DNA of 64,000 nt, taken from the NCBI RefSeq assembly GCF_002843235.3, contig NZ_CP031122.1:100993-164992 (forward strand), given 5' to 3'. The notes under the pieces were generated by a model that did not search any database, had not been told where the DNA came from, and saw nothing but the letters and a program-made list of their open reading frames with translations. Both the position numbers and the translations under genes were made by a program. This DNA comes from Providencia huaxiensis (GTDB taxonomy: Bacteria > Pseudomonadota > Gammaproteobacteria > Enterobacterales > Enterobacteriaceae). Shown here piece after piece: positions 1-9,500 of this stretch. Position 1 is the stretch's first letter. Each line of letters opens with the position of its first letter.

Positions 1-548
1 GCGAGCTCATCATTGTTCCAGGTCGGGTCGAGCTCCGACATGTACATGATGTCGAGATCCATATACCCATCAGCATTACAGGTCTGCTTAATAAATAAAT
101 CGAGCATCACCAACAGAGGAAACGCATAGTAGTGATAGTGCATAAAAGAACCATCACCACCATCCATGTCTCCCATGCCATGATGCCCTTGGTTAGTCCT
201 ATCAAACGGGAACCTGACACCATTCAAGACAGATGAGCAGCCAGGCACTCTCTGAAATTCAACAAGCCGTGCTGGCTCCCACATAGAAGTGGTGACTCCA
301 GGCCGAGGGACCCCTAGATTATCCTCGCACATACACAGAGGGTTGCTTACGGCTTCACTCGGGAATGATCCGCCTCCACCACTTATAGGAACCCCTGCTA
401 CTTTGATGGGAAAAATACAGCTCCAGCAGATGTCAGTAATCAGTTTTCCGCCGATTACTTCCGCATTCTGGCACCCAGGGTCAGCCGATACCGAACGAAC
501 CCAAAAGACCGCGCTAACGGCAATGACCCGTAGAATTTTTTGCATCAT
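1..548 (-). CDS. traU: TraU, F-type conjugation protein (partial, 3' end beyond the window)
   Basis: TraU is a periplasmic protein of F-type mating-pair apparatuses, needed for DNA transfer more than for pilus assembly. The reading frame is open from the ATG at 548 to the window edge, about 182 residues. It starts with a signal peptide (hydrophobic stretch ending SVSA) and carries the family's Cys-rich start, including CWSCIFPI at about residues 41-48 and further Cys pairs (CMC), expected to form disulfides made by DsbC. Two ATG codons are adjacent (546-548 and 543-545). The first overlaps the TGA of the EAL gene as ATGA, so translation is probably coupled. It belongs to the operon that begins with dsbC. 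Confidence 0.93.
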   Translation of the reverse strand, partial: MMQKILRVIAVSAVFWVRSVSADPGCQNAEVIGGKLITDICWSCIFPIKVAGVPISGGGGSFPSEAVSNPLCMCEDNLGVPRPGVTTSMWEPARLVEFQRVPGCSSVLNGVRFPFDRTNQGHHGMGDMDGGDGSFMHYHYYAFPLLVMLDLFIKQTCNADGYMDLDIMYMSELDPTWNNDEL

Positions 549-1216
549 GGTAAGGCCTTTACGTAATTCAAGTGTTTCTCCATGACAGCAGGCTTCCCGT
601 GATAGAAACCTTGTTGCCATGACAGTCCAAGTAATTTGGCGCTCTCCCCCAATGGGAAGCTCTCCACCTGCTCAGCAATGAGCTGTATGCCTTTTCGGCG
701 GCAGTGGAGGATGGCCGAGTAGTCTTCAAGCGACCGCAGTCTTCTCGCGTCAAACTTGCAATAGTGCCAGTCATAACGACTCAGGCGCTCCAGCGAAGAG
801 TTTTTGTCTCCATAGTCATCCAGCGCCAGCTCAACCCCTATTTCGGTAAGAGCCTCCCATCTCAATGCGAGAGAGGCATCCTGAATGCCCTCGGTAATCT
901 CGATGACAAGCCGTGATGAGTGATTCTTAGCAATGTCGCGGACAACCCTCCACCACGCTTTGAAAATGACGTCTGATTGCAAAGTATGTTCAGAGACATT
1001 CAGAAAAAGAGCTGGGTACAGATCCAAGCAATAATGAAGGTTGTCCTGAATGAACCGTGCCATCTCCATATCCACCAGCCCCCAATAAGGAGGTGATGAC
1101 AGAGAGGATGGTGTAAGAACCCGGCCTTCGTCGTACCAACGAGCCAGTACCTCAGCAGCGACAAACGAACCTGTGCCGACGTCTTTAATTGGTTGGAAAG
1201 CCGGGGCAAAAATCAT
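545..1216 (-). CDS. EAL-domain protein embedded in the transfer operon
   Basis: The 223-residue protein is almost only an EAL domain, the fold of cyclic-di-GMP phosphodiesterases. The signature is AEVLAR (EVL for EAL) near residue 21. Other expected active-site positions are visible: Asn in LFLNVSEH, Glu in VIEITEG, the Asp pair in ALDDYGD, Lys in YCKFDAR, Glu in IAEQVES, and Gln in the late QGFYHGKP motif. On this basis it may be catalytically active. There is no GGDEF, sensor or membrane segment, so it should be cytoplasmic. It overlaps traW and traU by ATGA at both ends, so it is co-translated with pilus-assembly genes. A link between second messenger and mating is inference. Confidence 0.85.
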   Translation of the reverse strand: MIFAPAFQPIKDVGTGSFVAAEVLARWYDEGRVLTPSSLSSPPYWGLVDMEMARFIQDNLHYCLDLYPALFLNVSEHTLQSDVIFKAWWRVVRDIAKNHSSRLVIEITEGIQDASLALRWEALTEIGVELALDDYGDKNSSLERLSRYDWHYCKFDARRLRSLEDYSAILHCRRKGIQLIAEQVESFPLGESAKLLGLSWQQGFYHGKPAVMEKHLNYVKALP

Positions 1217-2478
1217 TCACCGCCCTCCTCAGCAAGTTCGCGGACAACAAACTTCTTGCCTCTGGCAGTAATGACGCTCGGTGTGTGCTCCAGCTCGAAC
1301 CGGGTAATCAGATCTGGCGTCAGCAGATATACCGGCGCGTCAAAGTTGTCGGTGACACTCTTGTAGGAATCCCAGCCTTTGTCTTTGTCGAACTCTGTGG
1401 CGATATAGGTAATCCGTTGTACGCCAGGTTCCTGCTTAATTTCAGGCAGCTTCTTGGCGAGCAGCTCCATTTGCTTTTTGTCCAGCGGGTCGAAAACTAC
1501 GACCGCTTGGGTAAATGGCCGCGTTCCAGGCTTGCAAACTTCCTTCGGATCGCACAATGGGTTGATCACGTCACCCGCGTGAGCGAACACAGTGCCATCC
1601 GGAGTGCTGATGTCACTGGTGATCATGACGCTAGGGTCAATTTCTCGTGTTCGAGATTTTGGCGCTCTGGGCAGCTCATTGAAATTCTGCTTGGTCCAGA
1701 AGCGCTCTATAGCCTGTTTCTTCTTCTCTTCCCAGTCGATATTGGCAAGGCGTTTCTTGGCAACATCAATAAGGTCTGGCTCACTGATTTTCTCCACCGG
1801 CCCCTTAACGCCGAGATCGCCTTTTTCTCCGTTATCCACTTCCCGAGCCAACCATACCGGGTCGGACAACCCGGAGACCTGGGCGACGACGTTTGGTTGT
1901 TCGCCAGGCAGCGGCTCATCCTCCAGCATCACAATCGTGGGAACGGCTGTGATGTTGTACGTTTTGAACAACGTAGGGTTGATGATGATGTTCGGCACTG
2001 GGTCTTTTTTGGCCGCGAGCGCCTGAATAGCTTTAACTCCCTGCCCCAAGTTCATTCCTTCCGGGATGCCACGGAACACAATTACAGAATCAGGCTGGCC
2101 TGACACCGCCGTTAGGACGTCATCTAACCCCTGTTCGCCAAGAGACAACGAGGCGAAAACCAGTATCCGATGGTCAGAGTAGATACCCTTTTCAGCCTGT
2201 TTCCGGTGCATCTCCTTGAGCGTTGGGTTAGTAGTTTGGAGCTGCTTGAAAAATGCCTTGGCTTCGGCCTGAGCCTCGTCCATGTGTTGGTTTTGCAACA
2301 GAGATGGCATTTCCATCTTCTGGGCCTTTTGGGCAATTTGCTTTCCTTTCTCAATAAGCGCCTTATCCTGCTCTGTGAGCGGAGACTCTTGAGCGTATGC
2401 CCCGCCAGCCACAGAGAATATCAACGCCACCAGAACGCTCTTAGAACAGGGGATATGCGCGGCCAATGATCTGATCAT
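1213..2478 (-). CDS. traW: TraW with an N-terminal TrbC-like domain (TrbC-TraW fusion)
   Basis: A 421-residue exported protein with a signal peptide (cleavage after GGAYA near residue 29). The N-terminal half (about 85-220) resembles F-type TrbC, with the thioredoxin-like stretches ILVFASLSLGEQGL and AVPTIVML but no CxxC. The C-terminal half (about 285-415) resembles F TraW, with HAGDVINPL and VVVFDPLD. F has two separate genes for these pilus-assembly proteins; the IncC/SXT group is known to have them as one. The start overlaps the end of trhF by 38 bp and the stop overlaps the EAL gene by 4 bp. Confidence 0.88.
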   Translation of the reverse strand: MIRSLAAHIPCSKSVLVALIFSVAGGAYAQESPLTEQDKALIEKGKQIAQKAQKMEMPSLLQNQHMDEAQAEAKAFFKQLQTTNPTLKEMHRKQAEKGIYSDHRILVFASLSLGEQGLDDVLTAVSGQPDSVIVFRGIPEGMNLGQGVKAIQALAAKKDPVPNIIINPTLFKTYNITAVPTIVMLEDEPLPGEQPNVVAQVSGLSDPVWLAREVDNGEKGDLGVKGPVEKISEPDLIDVAKKRLANIDWEEKKKQAIERFWTKQNFNELPRAPKSRTREIDPSVMITSDISTPDGTVFAHAGDVINPLCDPKEVCKPGTRPFTQAVVVFDPLDKKQMELLAKKLPEIKQEPGVQRITYIATEFDKDKGWDSYKSVTDNFDAPVYLLTPDLITRFELEHTPSVITARGKKFVVRELAEEGGE

Positions 2479-2971
2479 TTTTCACAGTCCCCCAGTAACG
2501 TGAGTCGAAGCTGAATGGGCTTTTGCCCATAAACCAGTAGTTATTCTCTTTCAGCGTGGTCTTGCCGTAAAAGTGGCTCTCTGGCAGATGTAGTTTCCCT
2601 GCGAGCTGGAGCCCCTCTCCGACGACATCACCATTGACGGTGATCTTCCACTTATCGTTGATCTCGACTTTATCCCCCGGCATACCGGTGAGGATTTTGA
2701 CCATGCGAGTCCCGTCCTTGTAGAAAGGCTGCATGTTCTTGGCTTGGAAGGCGTAAACAGCTCCCCTCTCCAGAGTTTGGTCGTTCAGATCAATGAGGAA
2801 GAAGGTGTAACCCGGCAGGCACTTCTCCTGTTGTGGATCAATGCCAATACGGTAGCGGCTGGCAAAGGCCGCACCAGCAACCCAAAGAACCAGTAGTGTC
2901 ACACCGGCCTTAACCCCGAAGCGCTTCCAGGATTCCTTTTTGACGAAATACTTCTTGAGTGGAAAATTCAT
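2441..2971 (-). CDS. trhF: TrhF, signal-peptidase-like (S26/TraF-type) membrane protein
   Basis: 176 residues with one N-terminal membrane segment (about 19-38), then a periplasmic domain of the S26 signal-peptidase fold. The motif MVKILTGMPGD near residues 89-99 matches the segment that holds the general-base lysine. At the place where S26 enzymes carry the nucleophile serine, the protein has KCLPG, a cysteine. TrhF is required for H-type pilus formation in IncH plasmids. Whether this copy cleaves anything is open. The start overlaps the upstream trbI-like gene by 4 bp. Confidence 0.85.
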   Translation of the reverse strand: MNFPLKKYFVKKESWKRFGVKAGVTLLVLWVAGAAFASRYRIGIDPQQEKCLPGYTFFLIDLNDQTLERGAVYAFQAKNMQPFYKDGTRMVKILTGMPGDKVEINDKWKITVNGDVVGEGLQLAGKLHLPESHFYGKTTLKENNYWFMGKSPFSFDSRYWGTVKNDQIIGRAYPLF

Positions 2972-3285
2972 TTCAGCACCTCATCAGGGAGGTACACGTC
3001 ACTTGGAGCACCGACGACAGCACTTGCGTCAAGGACCAAATAACCTGCGTCTTTCAACTTCAAAATTGCGTCATTGGTCTTGACCATCAGTCTTTCAACT
3101 TCCTCCTGAGAGGCACCAGCGGGATACGCCGACGCCACTTTAGCGAAGTCAACCACGACCACTGGCGGGGTTTGATTCAAACGCTGATGGATGCTTGCCG
3201 TTTGTTCGCTCATCACGTAGTAGCTACCGCCGAAGCCACCAGCGGCACCGAGAATGGCGGCGATTGCGATTGATTTAATGTCCAT
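2968..3285 (-). CDS. trbI: TrbI-like F-type transfer protein
   Basis: A 105-residue protein with one N-terminal membrane anchor (about 5-25, Gly/Ala rich) and a short periplasmic part. The pattern PVVVVDFAKV followed by VLDASAVVGAPSDV resembles F TrbI, a small inner-membrane protein that affects pilus length. Its place directly after traC, as in F, supports the call. It starts 15 bp after traC and overlaps trhF by 4 bp. The similarity is short, so a different small membrane protein cannot be excluded. Confidence 0.7.
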   Translation of the reverse strand: MDIKSIAIAAILGAAGGFGGSYYVMSEQTASIHQRLNQTPPVVVVDFAKVASAYPAGASQEEVERLMVKTNDAILKLKDAGYLVLDASAVVGAPSDVYLPDEVLK

Positions 3286-3299
3286 TACTGTCTCCCTGG

Positions 3300-5747
3300 T
3301 TATGCAGCCTGCTGACGGCTTCGCATCACGGCCTTGATTGCCTCAGGAATGCTCATGCCTTGTTTCACAAACTGGTCGATGGCGTTAACGTCCACCGGAT
3401 CGGTCGAATAAAGCAGCTTCTGGAAGTCGCCCACTATCAAGCGTCCGACGCCCATGCCGCTCTTCGATTTGATAAAGATTTCTGAGTACACGCCCTGGAT
3501 GGTGTGTACCGTCTTGAGGGTGTGGAACCCGCCCTCTGAAAGGGTCAGACGACCGCTACGTTTAACAGATTCCACGGTTTCTTCGGTTTGGCCGAGCAAG
3601 TACATGCTGGCCGAGTTCTCCGCGATGGCGCGGCCCACTGCGTTCTCATAGAGGTCGTTGATGGACTGCGTTGCAATGACAACGGAGCCACCGTACTTAC
3701 GGAATTTGCGGTAGGCATGTTCCATGAAGACCGAGACCTCGCCCTCTTTGAGCAGGTCCCAGGCCTCATCCACGATGACGACTTTCTTGCGGTTACGTTC
3801 ACCCAGGAATACTTCTTGCTGGATCTGGTAAATAAGCTGGAGCAGTACAACCTGACGCAAGTGCTTACGCCCTTGCAGTTCATCGAGCTCCAGTACAGTG
3901 AACTGGTTCTGGAAGCTGACGTTGTTCTTGCGAGAGAAGTATTTCCCGTAGCTACCTTTCGACGTAAAGGCGTAGAGCTGCTGACCAATATCCTTGAGGC
4001 GCTGGTCGTTTTCTTCTTCCAGACAGCGCTCAGCGATGTCGTCAACCTTCATCTCTTTACCTTTCTCTTCCCACAGGCGAGAAAGGACCTGTTTCAGCGC
4101 AGAGATTTGCCATTCATCCAGCAAGCCTTTGGCCGACGCCATTGCACAAACGAGGCTGACAATCGCGTCTTCTTCGTCCTCGTAGTTCTGTATGAGCTCG
4201 AACGGGTTGAGGCAGACGTGCGTTCCTTCTTCAAAGTGAACGAAGTCGCCATTGAGCATTTCCGACAGCTTCTGGTAGGACTTACCGGCATCAATAACCC
4301 AGACCTGAGCACCCTCGGACAAGTAGGAAAAAATCAGTTCGTTGGTAAGGAACGATTTACCCGAGCCGGATTCGGCTGCGATCACCAGGTTTTTGTTGGT
4401 ATTACTGTCGTGAAGAGACAGACTCATGAGCTGGCCGTTGCGGGAAATCAGCGCTGCATGATAGGTCCCGGTCCCCTTCCATTCCCCAAACACCGGCAGG
4501 ACCACAGCCGCCTGCTCGGTTGTCATGGTCTTGTAGCGGAATAGGTCTCGCACTGCATCCCGGTCTGTACAGAATGGCAGGCAGTTGAGGAACATCGGCA
4601 GAGCAACGAACTTATCCTCCATCAGCTCGAACCGAGATTCACGCCAGATGTTTCGTGCGGCCATCGCCGCCGCTTCAACACGTTCTTTGGTTGGAGCAAA
4701 TAAAACCACCGAGTAGGTGATCTTGACTGGCTTAGCCCCCTCTTTCATGGACTCATAGAGAGTGTCGAAGCTCTCCTTTTTGTCCGCCAGCACCGGCACG
4801 AATTTGAGCATCGGCCCGTAGGCTTGGTTTACAGTGAACTGGCGTTTGCGCTCCAGAGTGTTTTTCGTGCTTTCTGCCTCAGGGAAAAACACATTGGTCA
4901 CAACCATGTAGTTTTCTTTGATGCTGGAGTTGCCGCCGCTGAGATCCCCGGCATAGGTCAACGCATCACCAAAGTAGAAAACGTCAGGCAGCTTTTTCGC
5001 TGACATGACTTTCGCGTGGTAGTCCCCCAGCCTGATGCCGTTCTTGCTGACTTCCACATCAGTGCCGTAATCGAAGATTTGCTCGCAGATGGGCTTATCC
5101 ATCTCCCAATCCACAGAGTCATGTCGCCATGAAGCATCCGGCCCCCAATTCAGGATGGTGCTCATGATCCGGATGTAGTTCACCGCCGTCATTGTGCGGG
5201 GACGCAGACCAACGGTTTGAAGCGATGATTCGACCTTCGTGCGAAGCTGTGCGAGCTGCTGGAGTTCGCTTTCAGTCGGGTTATTGTTCTTGATGGGGAC
5301 TTTGCACGTAACGAACAGCTTGAGGTCTTGGATCAAGCCATTGTCGTAGATACCTTTGTTGGTCTTGGCAAATATGCGTTCTGTCGTGTGGTGCTGGAGG
5401 AAGTTAATCCGTTCCTTGATGACAGATGTCAGCAGCTCGTGACGGAAGCCATCACGCAACCCCATCATCCGGTACATCTCCTGATTGATGTCCGGGGAGC
5501 GGAACAGAACAAACTGGAGCGTAGTCTTCGACGGGAACTCCTGATTCAGGAAACCGTTCATTCGCTCCTGAACTTTTTCATCGGCACCACACAGGGGCTC
5601 ACACATGAAACCAAAGCCTGCACTGTGGTCATCCATAAGGAAGACATGATCGTCTTCGTCATAGGCCAGGACAGGAATAATCCCGGCAGCTCGCAAGTGC
5701 TCCGGGATCAACGTTTCTTCGAGTTTCTTTTTGATGGTTACGATCAT
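3300..5747 (-). CDS. traC: TraC, pilus-assembly ATPase of the F-type secretion system
   Basis: An 815-residue VirB4-family ATPase that powers pilus assembly at the inner membrane. The N-terminal TraC_F domain covers roughly residues 20-400. The Walker A motif ESGSGKSFL lies near residue 458 and the Walker B motif VVIVDEAWDLL near residue 655, followed by a conserved ATQS segment. Length and order of motifs match the family. The start codon overlaps the dsbC stop by 4 bp, and the trbI-like gene follows after 14 bp. Confidence 0.96.
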   Translation of the reverse strand: MIVTIKKKLEETLIPEHLRAAGIIPVLAYDEDDHVFLMDDHSAGFGFMCEPLCGADEKVQERMNGFLNQEFPSKTTLQFVLFRSPDINQEMYRMMGLRDGFRHELLTSVIKERINFLQHHTTERIFAKTNKGIYDNGLIQDLKLFVTCKVPIKNNNPTESELQQLAQLRTKVESSLQTVGLRPRTMTAVNYIRIMSTILNWGPDASWRHDSVDWEMDKPICEQIFDYGTDVEVSKNGIRLGDYHAKVMSAKKLPDVFYFGDALTYAGDLSGGNSSIKENYMVVTNVFFPEAESTKNTLERKRQFTVNQAYGPMLKFVPVLADKKESFDTLYESMKEGAKPVKITYSVVLFAPTKERVEAAAMAARNIWRESRFELMEDKFVALPMFLNCLPFCTDRDAVRDLFRYKTMTTEQAAVVLPVFGEWKGTGTYHAALISRNGQLMSLSLHDSNTNKNLVIAAESGSGKSFLTNELIFSYLSEGAQVWVIDAGKSYQKLSEMLNGDFVHFEEGTHVCLNPFELIQNYEDEEDAIVSLVCAMASAKGLLDEWQISALKQVLSRLWEEKGKEMKVDDIAERCLEEENDQRLKDIGQQLYAFTSKGSYGKYFSRKNNVSFQNQFTVLELDELQGRKHLRQVVLLQLIYQIQQEVFLGERNRKKVVIVDEAWDLLKEGEVSVFMEHAYRKFRKYGGSVVIATQSINDLYENAVGRAIAENSASMYLLGQTEETVESVKRSGRLTLSEGGFHTLKTVHTIQGVYSEIFIKSKSGMGVGRLIVGDFQKLLYSTDPVDVNAIDQFVKQGMSIPEAIKAVMRSRQQAA

Positions 5748-6451
5748 TCAACACTCTCCAACCATGATTTCAGGTTCTTCGGACGTCCTTTGCTGACACG
5801 ACCATCCGGAGCAACCACGAACGGAACGCCCTCAATCCCAATGAAATGAGCTGTCAGCAGCGTTTGATCGTATTGGCCGGGGTCGCAGGTTTCTTTTGAA
5901 GGAAGGGAACCCAAGGTGTTGTTCATCAGCGCATCGAGCGCGTGGGTTTTGTCTTTCGCGCAGTACAAGTTCTTTGCCAAGCGGTTGGACTCAGCACCCA
6001 GAGCAGGAATCACGATAAATTTAAAGGTGTAATCATCCACCAGCGATTTGGCATCACCCATGAGCTGATGGCAAACCGCGCATCTAGGATCGACAAAGAC
6101 CACCACCTCTTTGTCACCACGCCCCATCGAAACGGTGTTCAGCGTGTCCACATCCATGCCCATGCTCTTGAAGTGGATACGCTCCGCTACATCCCTCATT
6201 TGGGACATCGTGTTGAGGGGCTTCTTGCTCCACAGGTCGTAGATTTGTCCTGAAATAACAAATCGCCCGTTTTCAGAGAGGAACATGATCTGCCCATCAC
6301 TTTGGACGGCTCGAACCCCTTTGATGGGTAGCTCTACGATGTCCTCTATCTTCGCCGCTCTGGGATCGGTGATTTCCAATTTCGATGACGCATGAGCCGT
6401 GCCGGTAATAATCCCGAACACCATCAGCGCCCCGAGTAATTTTGTCCGCAT
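5744..6451 (-). CDS. dsbC: DsbC-like periplasmic disulfide isomerase
   Basis: 235 residues with a signal peptide (MRTKLLGALMVFGIITGTAHA), a DsbC/G dimerisation domain and a thioredoxin-like domain whose active site is CAVC in VDPRCAVCHQL near residue 124. Members of this group shuffle disulfides in transfer proteins such as the Cys-rich TraU and TraN. It is the first gene of the operon dsbC-traC-trbI-trhF-traW-EAL-traU. A likely AcaCD site lies 77 bp before its start and the terminator of the preceding unit lies just beyond it. Confidence 0.93.
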   Translation of the reverse strand: MRTKLLGALMVFGIITGTAHASSKLEITDPRAAKIEDIVELPIKGVRAVQSDGQIMFLSENGRFVISGQIYDLWSKKPLNTMSQMRDVAERIHFKSMGMDVDTLNTVSMGRGDKEVVVFVDPRCAVCHQLMGDAKSLVDDYTFKFIVIPALGAESNRLAKNLYCAKDKTHALDALMNNTLGSLPSKETCDPGQYDQTLLTAHFIGIEGVPFVVAPDGRVSKGRPKNLKSWLESVE

Positions 6452-6527
6452 GTCTATCCCCTAAGATTGGATTACTGGATGCTGGGCAGTGTATCCGGGG
6501 GAGGGAAATAGACTCGCCTCTGTAATA

Positions 6528-6540
6528 GCCCAATTTGGAC
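6528..6540 (-). promoter_or_regulatory. Putative AcaCD box upstream of dsbC
   Basis: The minus strand reads TTGTCCAAATTGGGC, a partial palindrome matching the consensus TGCCCAAAATGGGC that I derive from eight sites in this window. It lies 77 bp before the dsbC start. IncC transfer operons are known to be switched on by AcaCD. That this exact sequence is bound is inferred. Confidence 0.7.
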
Positions 6541-6560
6541 AATTCCAGCGCGATACAAAA

Positions 6561-6584
6561 AAAAGCCCGGTCTGAACCGGGCTT
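6561..6584 (-). terminator. Rho-independent terminator after the giant Ig-like gene
   Basis: On the minus strand a GC-rich hairpin (AAAGCCCGG, six-base loop, CCGGGCTTT) is followed by a T run. It ends the 1847-residue gene's transcript before the dsbC promoter. Confidence 0.85.
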
Positions 6585-6599
6585 TGAGAGGAATGAACC

Positions 6600-9500
6600 T
6601 TAGTTCATGGTAACAGCTTCGGATTTGCCACCAGAGTCATCGACCCCAACCAGAGAGATGGTCGGCATCGTTTCATAGGTGCCCTTGCTGATAGTCACTC
6701 GATCAGAGCTGATGCTCTGCAACTCACCGGCAATGGTCCATTCGTAGGACTTCATGCGGCCATCGGTATCTTCGCAGTTCGCATAAACGATCCACGACCC
6801 AACGGTCTCTCGTGAGCTCAGGCTACATGCAGGCAACTTGTTCTCTGCCACATTGATGTTCACCTCGCCCTCAGCTTCATGCCCCATTTCTGAGGTTATT
6901 TTCAGCTTGATGCTGTGCTCACCAGCGCCCAGAGTTGCTCTGCCGTAGTAACCGCTGCTTTCCAACGGCGTACCATCTACCGAGTAGACGCGAGTCGAAA
7001 TACGGTCGCGTGGGTGGCCGCCAGAAATGTACGGTCGCAACAGCACATCCAGAGGCTCACGCTCGTATTTGTTCGAGCCAGAGTATTGCAGGTCGATAGC
7101 ATAGGGCTCTGCCTGGCCGATCTTGAGCGGTTGCTCGATCACGGTTTCATGGCCGCGAGCATCACGGACAGTCACCTTGATGTTGTAATCGCCCGGCTCA
7201 TTGATCACAAAGGACCGGACAATATCCTGCCGCTGATCCTGAATCACTGCGTCTTCCGGCAACTCCCACTCGTAGGTCGGTTCTTCCAGCTTGCCGTTGA
7301 AGGCAATTGGCCGCACTGACGCGGTGATCGTCGCAGGAGCCACGTCAGCGTTCTTCCTGACCTGCATTCCGAAGCTCGGCCATACATACTGCCACACGCG
7401 GGAGCGTAGGCTATGCGAGGCTTCTGCACCCTGATCTCGGTATCCTTCGATCCAGGTGGTGTACTTCGTTTCTACAGTAGCCTGGTTGAGGTCAGTGTCC
7501 GAAGGCACGTACTCAGCAGTATCACCCTGCACAATTGAGCCATCAGGCAGCGTGAAGAACCCGTTCAGCTTCACGTCCATCCCACGGTAAGGCAGGCTGG
7601 TTTCGGCTTTGAACACATACTTCTTACCGGTCTCAATGACTCGCGGCCCTGTCACGTAAGGACGGGGGGCCTTCACTGCTCGGAAGTCAACTGCCGTTTT
7701 CGCAACTTCATAGGCATAGCCGTCATCAGCCGGTGCAGTGGCAGAGCGCACACGAGCCCACAGGCGGTATCGGGTTTCTTCATCGCTCGAAAGCGTGATG
7801 CTATCCCCTGTCTGCGCGTAGGTTTTGCCACCGTCAGTAGACCACTCAACAATGGCATTGCCACCGGAGATTGGCTCATCGTTCAACGTCAGGTTCGCTG
7901 TGTACTTGCCTTCACTTCCGACAAACAACGTGGTCGGGCCGATAACAGCAATATCAGGTTTGTCGTAAGCGACAACACTGACCGCTTCGGTGTACTTTTC
8001 CGCACCTGAGTTGACGTTCACCACCTTGGCCCGAACCTGGTACTCCCCCTTGTCGAAGGTCTTCACAAGCTGATACTTGTATCGATCTTCTGGGATGAAC
8101 TGCTCCCAGGTTTTACCGTCGTCCTTACTGGTTTCCCACACAACCTGGCCGGTAGCCCGGAGATCCTGACGGTCGTCCAAAGATAGCTTGAACACAGCAG
8201 TGAACGGAGCTTCACCAGACAACTTGCGAGCCTCCACGCCAGCACCGATGGCACCACCACGAAGCACTGTCAAGAAGGCAGGTCTGATAGACAACTCTGT
8301 GCGGTTGTAACCCTCAACAGGGCTTTCCAGAACAGCCTCAGCAGCGATACGGACGGAGGAAGTATCCACACCAGACAGGTCTACTGAGAACTGAGCTTCA
8401 CCGTTCGATGCTTCCGCATAATCAGTGAGCGCAACCGTCTCGTTGTAGGCCTTTTGCTGGATCAGGCGTACTTTCCACACCCCCATCGTGTTAGCGTCAT
8501 AGTCACCATCAGGTTTGTACTGATCACGGATGAGAACCCTAACCGGCAATGCCTGGGTGTCAATCGCGGTATCACCTTTAACTTCAACGATAGGACGGAT
8601 ACTGTCAGAAGGTGCAGAGATAGCCCGGTAGACAACCTCAGTCTTCACATCAGGCACCTTGTTGTAGGCCGCGTTCACCTTGTAGGTGGTCTCCTCCCAC
8701 AACGCTCGCTCATCGGTATTGATGCGGCGATACACCTTATTGGTGGCACCCCATCCCGGAGTGAAGGTCTCAGACTCAAGAACATCAGAGTTGCGCGATA
8801 TGGCAATATCCAGATCAGCTCGTTCAGAGTTGATAATGGCATCACCCAGGTAGTTACCTGTCATCGGCACCAAGTAGATGTTGTCTTTGAAGTTGTAGTC
8901 GGAGGCTAGTTCAACGGTCGGAGCTGGTGGGTCAACCGCTTCGACATTGAAAGTCTCGTCGTTCAACGTCACCCGAGTGCCGTTACGGGTGAAAATACTT
9001 ACCCGCCACCCCAGAGGGTGATCACCGTTCTCGGCCAGGGAACCTGACAACGAAGGAGATTCCGATAACGGGTCTTGGACCAGTCCATCGGGGATCTGCT
9101 GCCACTCGAACAGACAGGTGCGGCTTGCACTGCCAACAGCTTTGTTCGCGGCCTCGTTTTTCGCACGGTCAGCACTGAGAGTGATTGAACAATCAGGACC
9201 TTTGCTCTGCTTGAAGTTCACATCAAAGTCTTCAATGACGCGATTCACCTGAGCAATGTCATCAATCGGGGTGTAACCAACAGAGCCATAGGCAGTAGTT
9301 ACCGTCAGGTTCTGAGAGCCAGACCCAACTTTTACCTTGGAACCGTCACCACTGAACAGGTACAGGCTGTATTCGACAGGTTGTTCACCAATGCTCACAG
9401 CCTGCCCCACCAGCCCGGCAACTTTCATCCCGTTGTTGTCCTGCGTAGTTTGTTCAGCCTCATCCGGAGTTCTGTCCCATTGGAGCAAACACACCGGGTC

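Noticed and set aside
1189..2103. 304-residue plus-strand ORF
   Set aside because: Antisense shadow of the trbC-traW fusion gene, without any recognisable motif.
3588..4544. 318-residue plus-strand ORF
   Set aside because: It is antisense to traC, whose motifs are complete; typical shadow frame.
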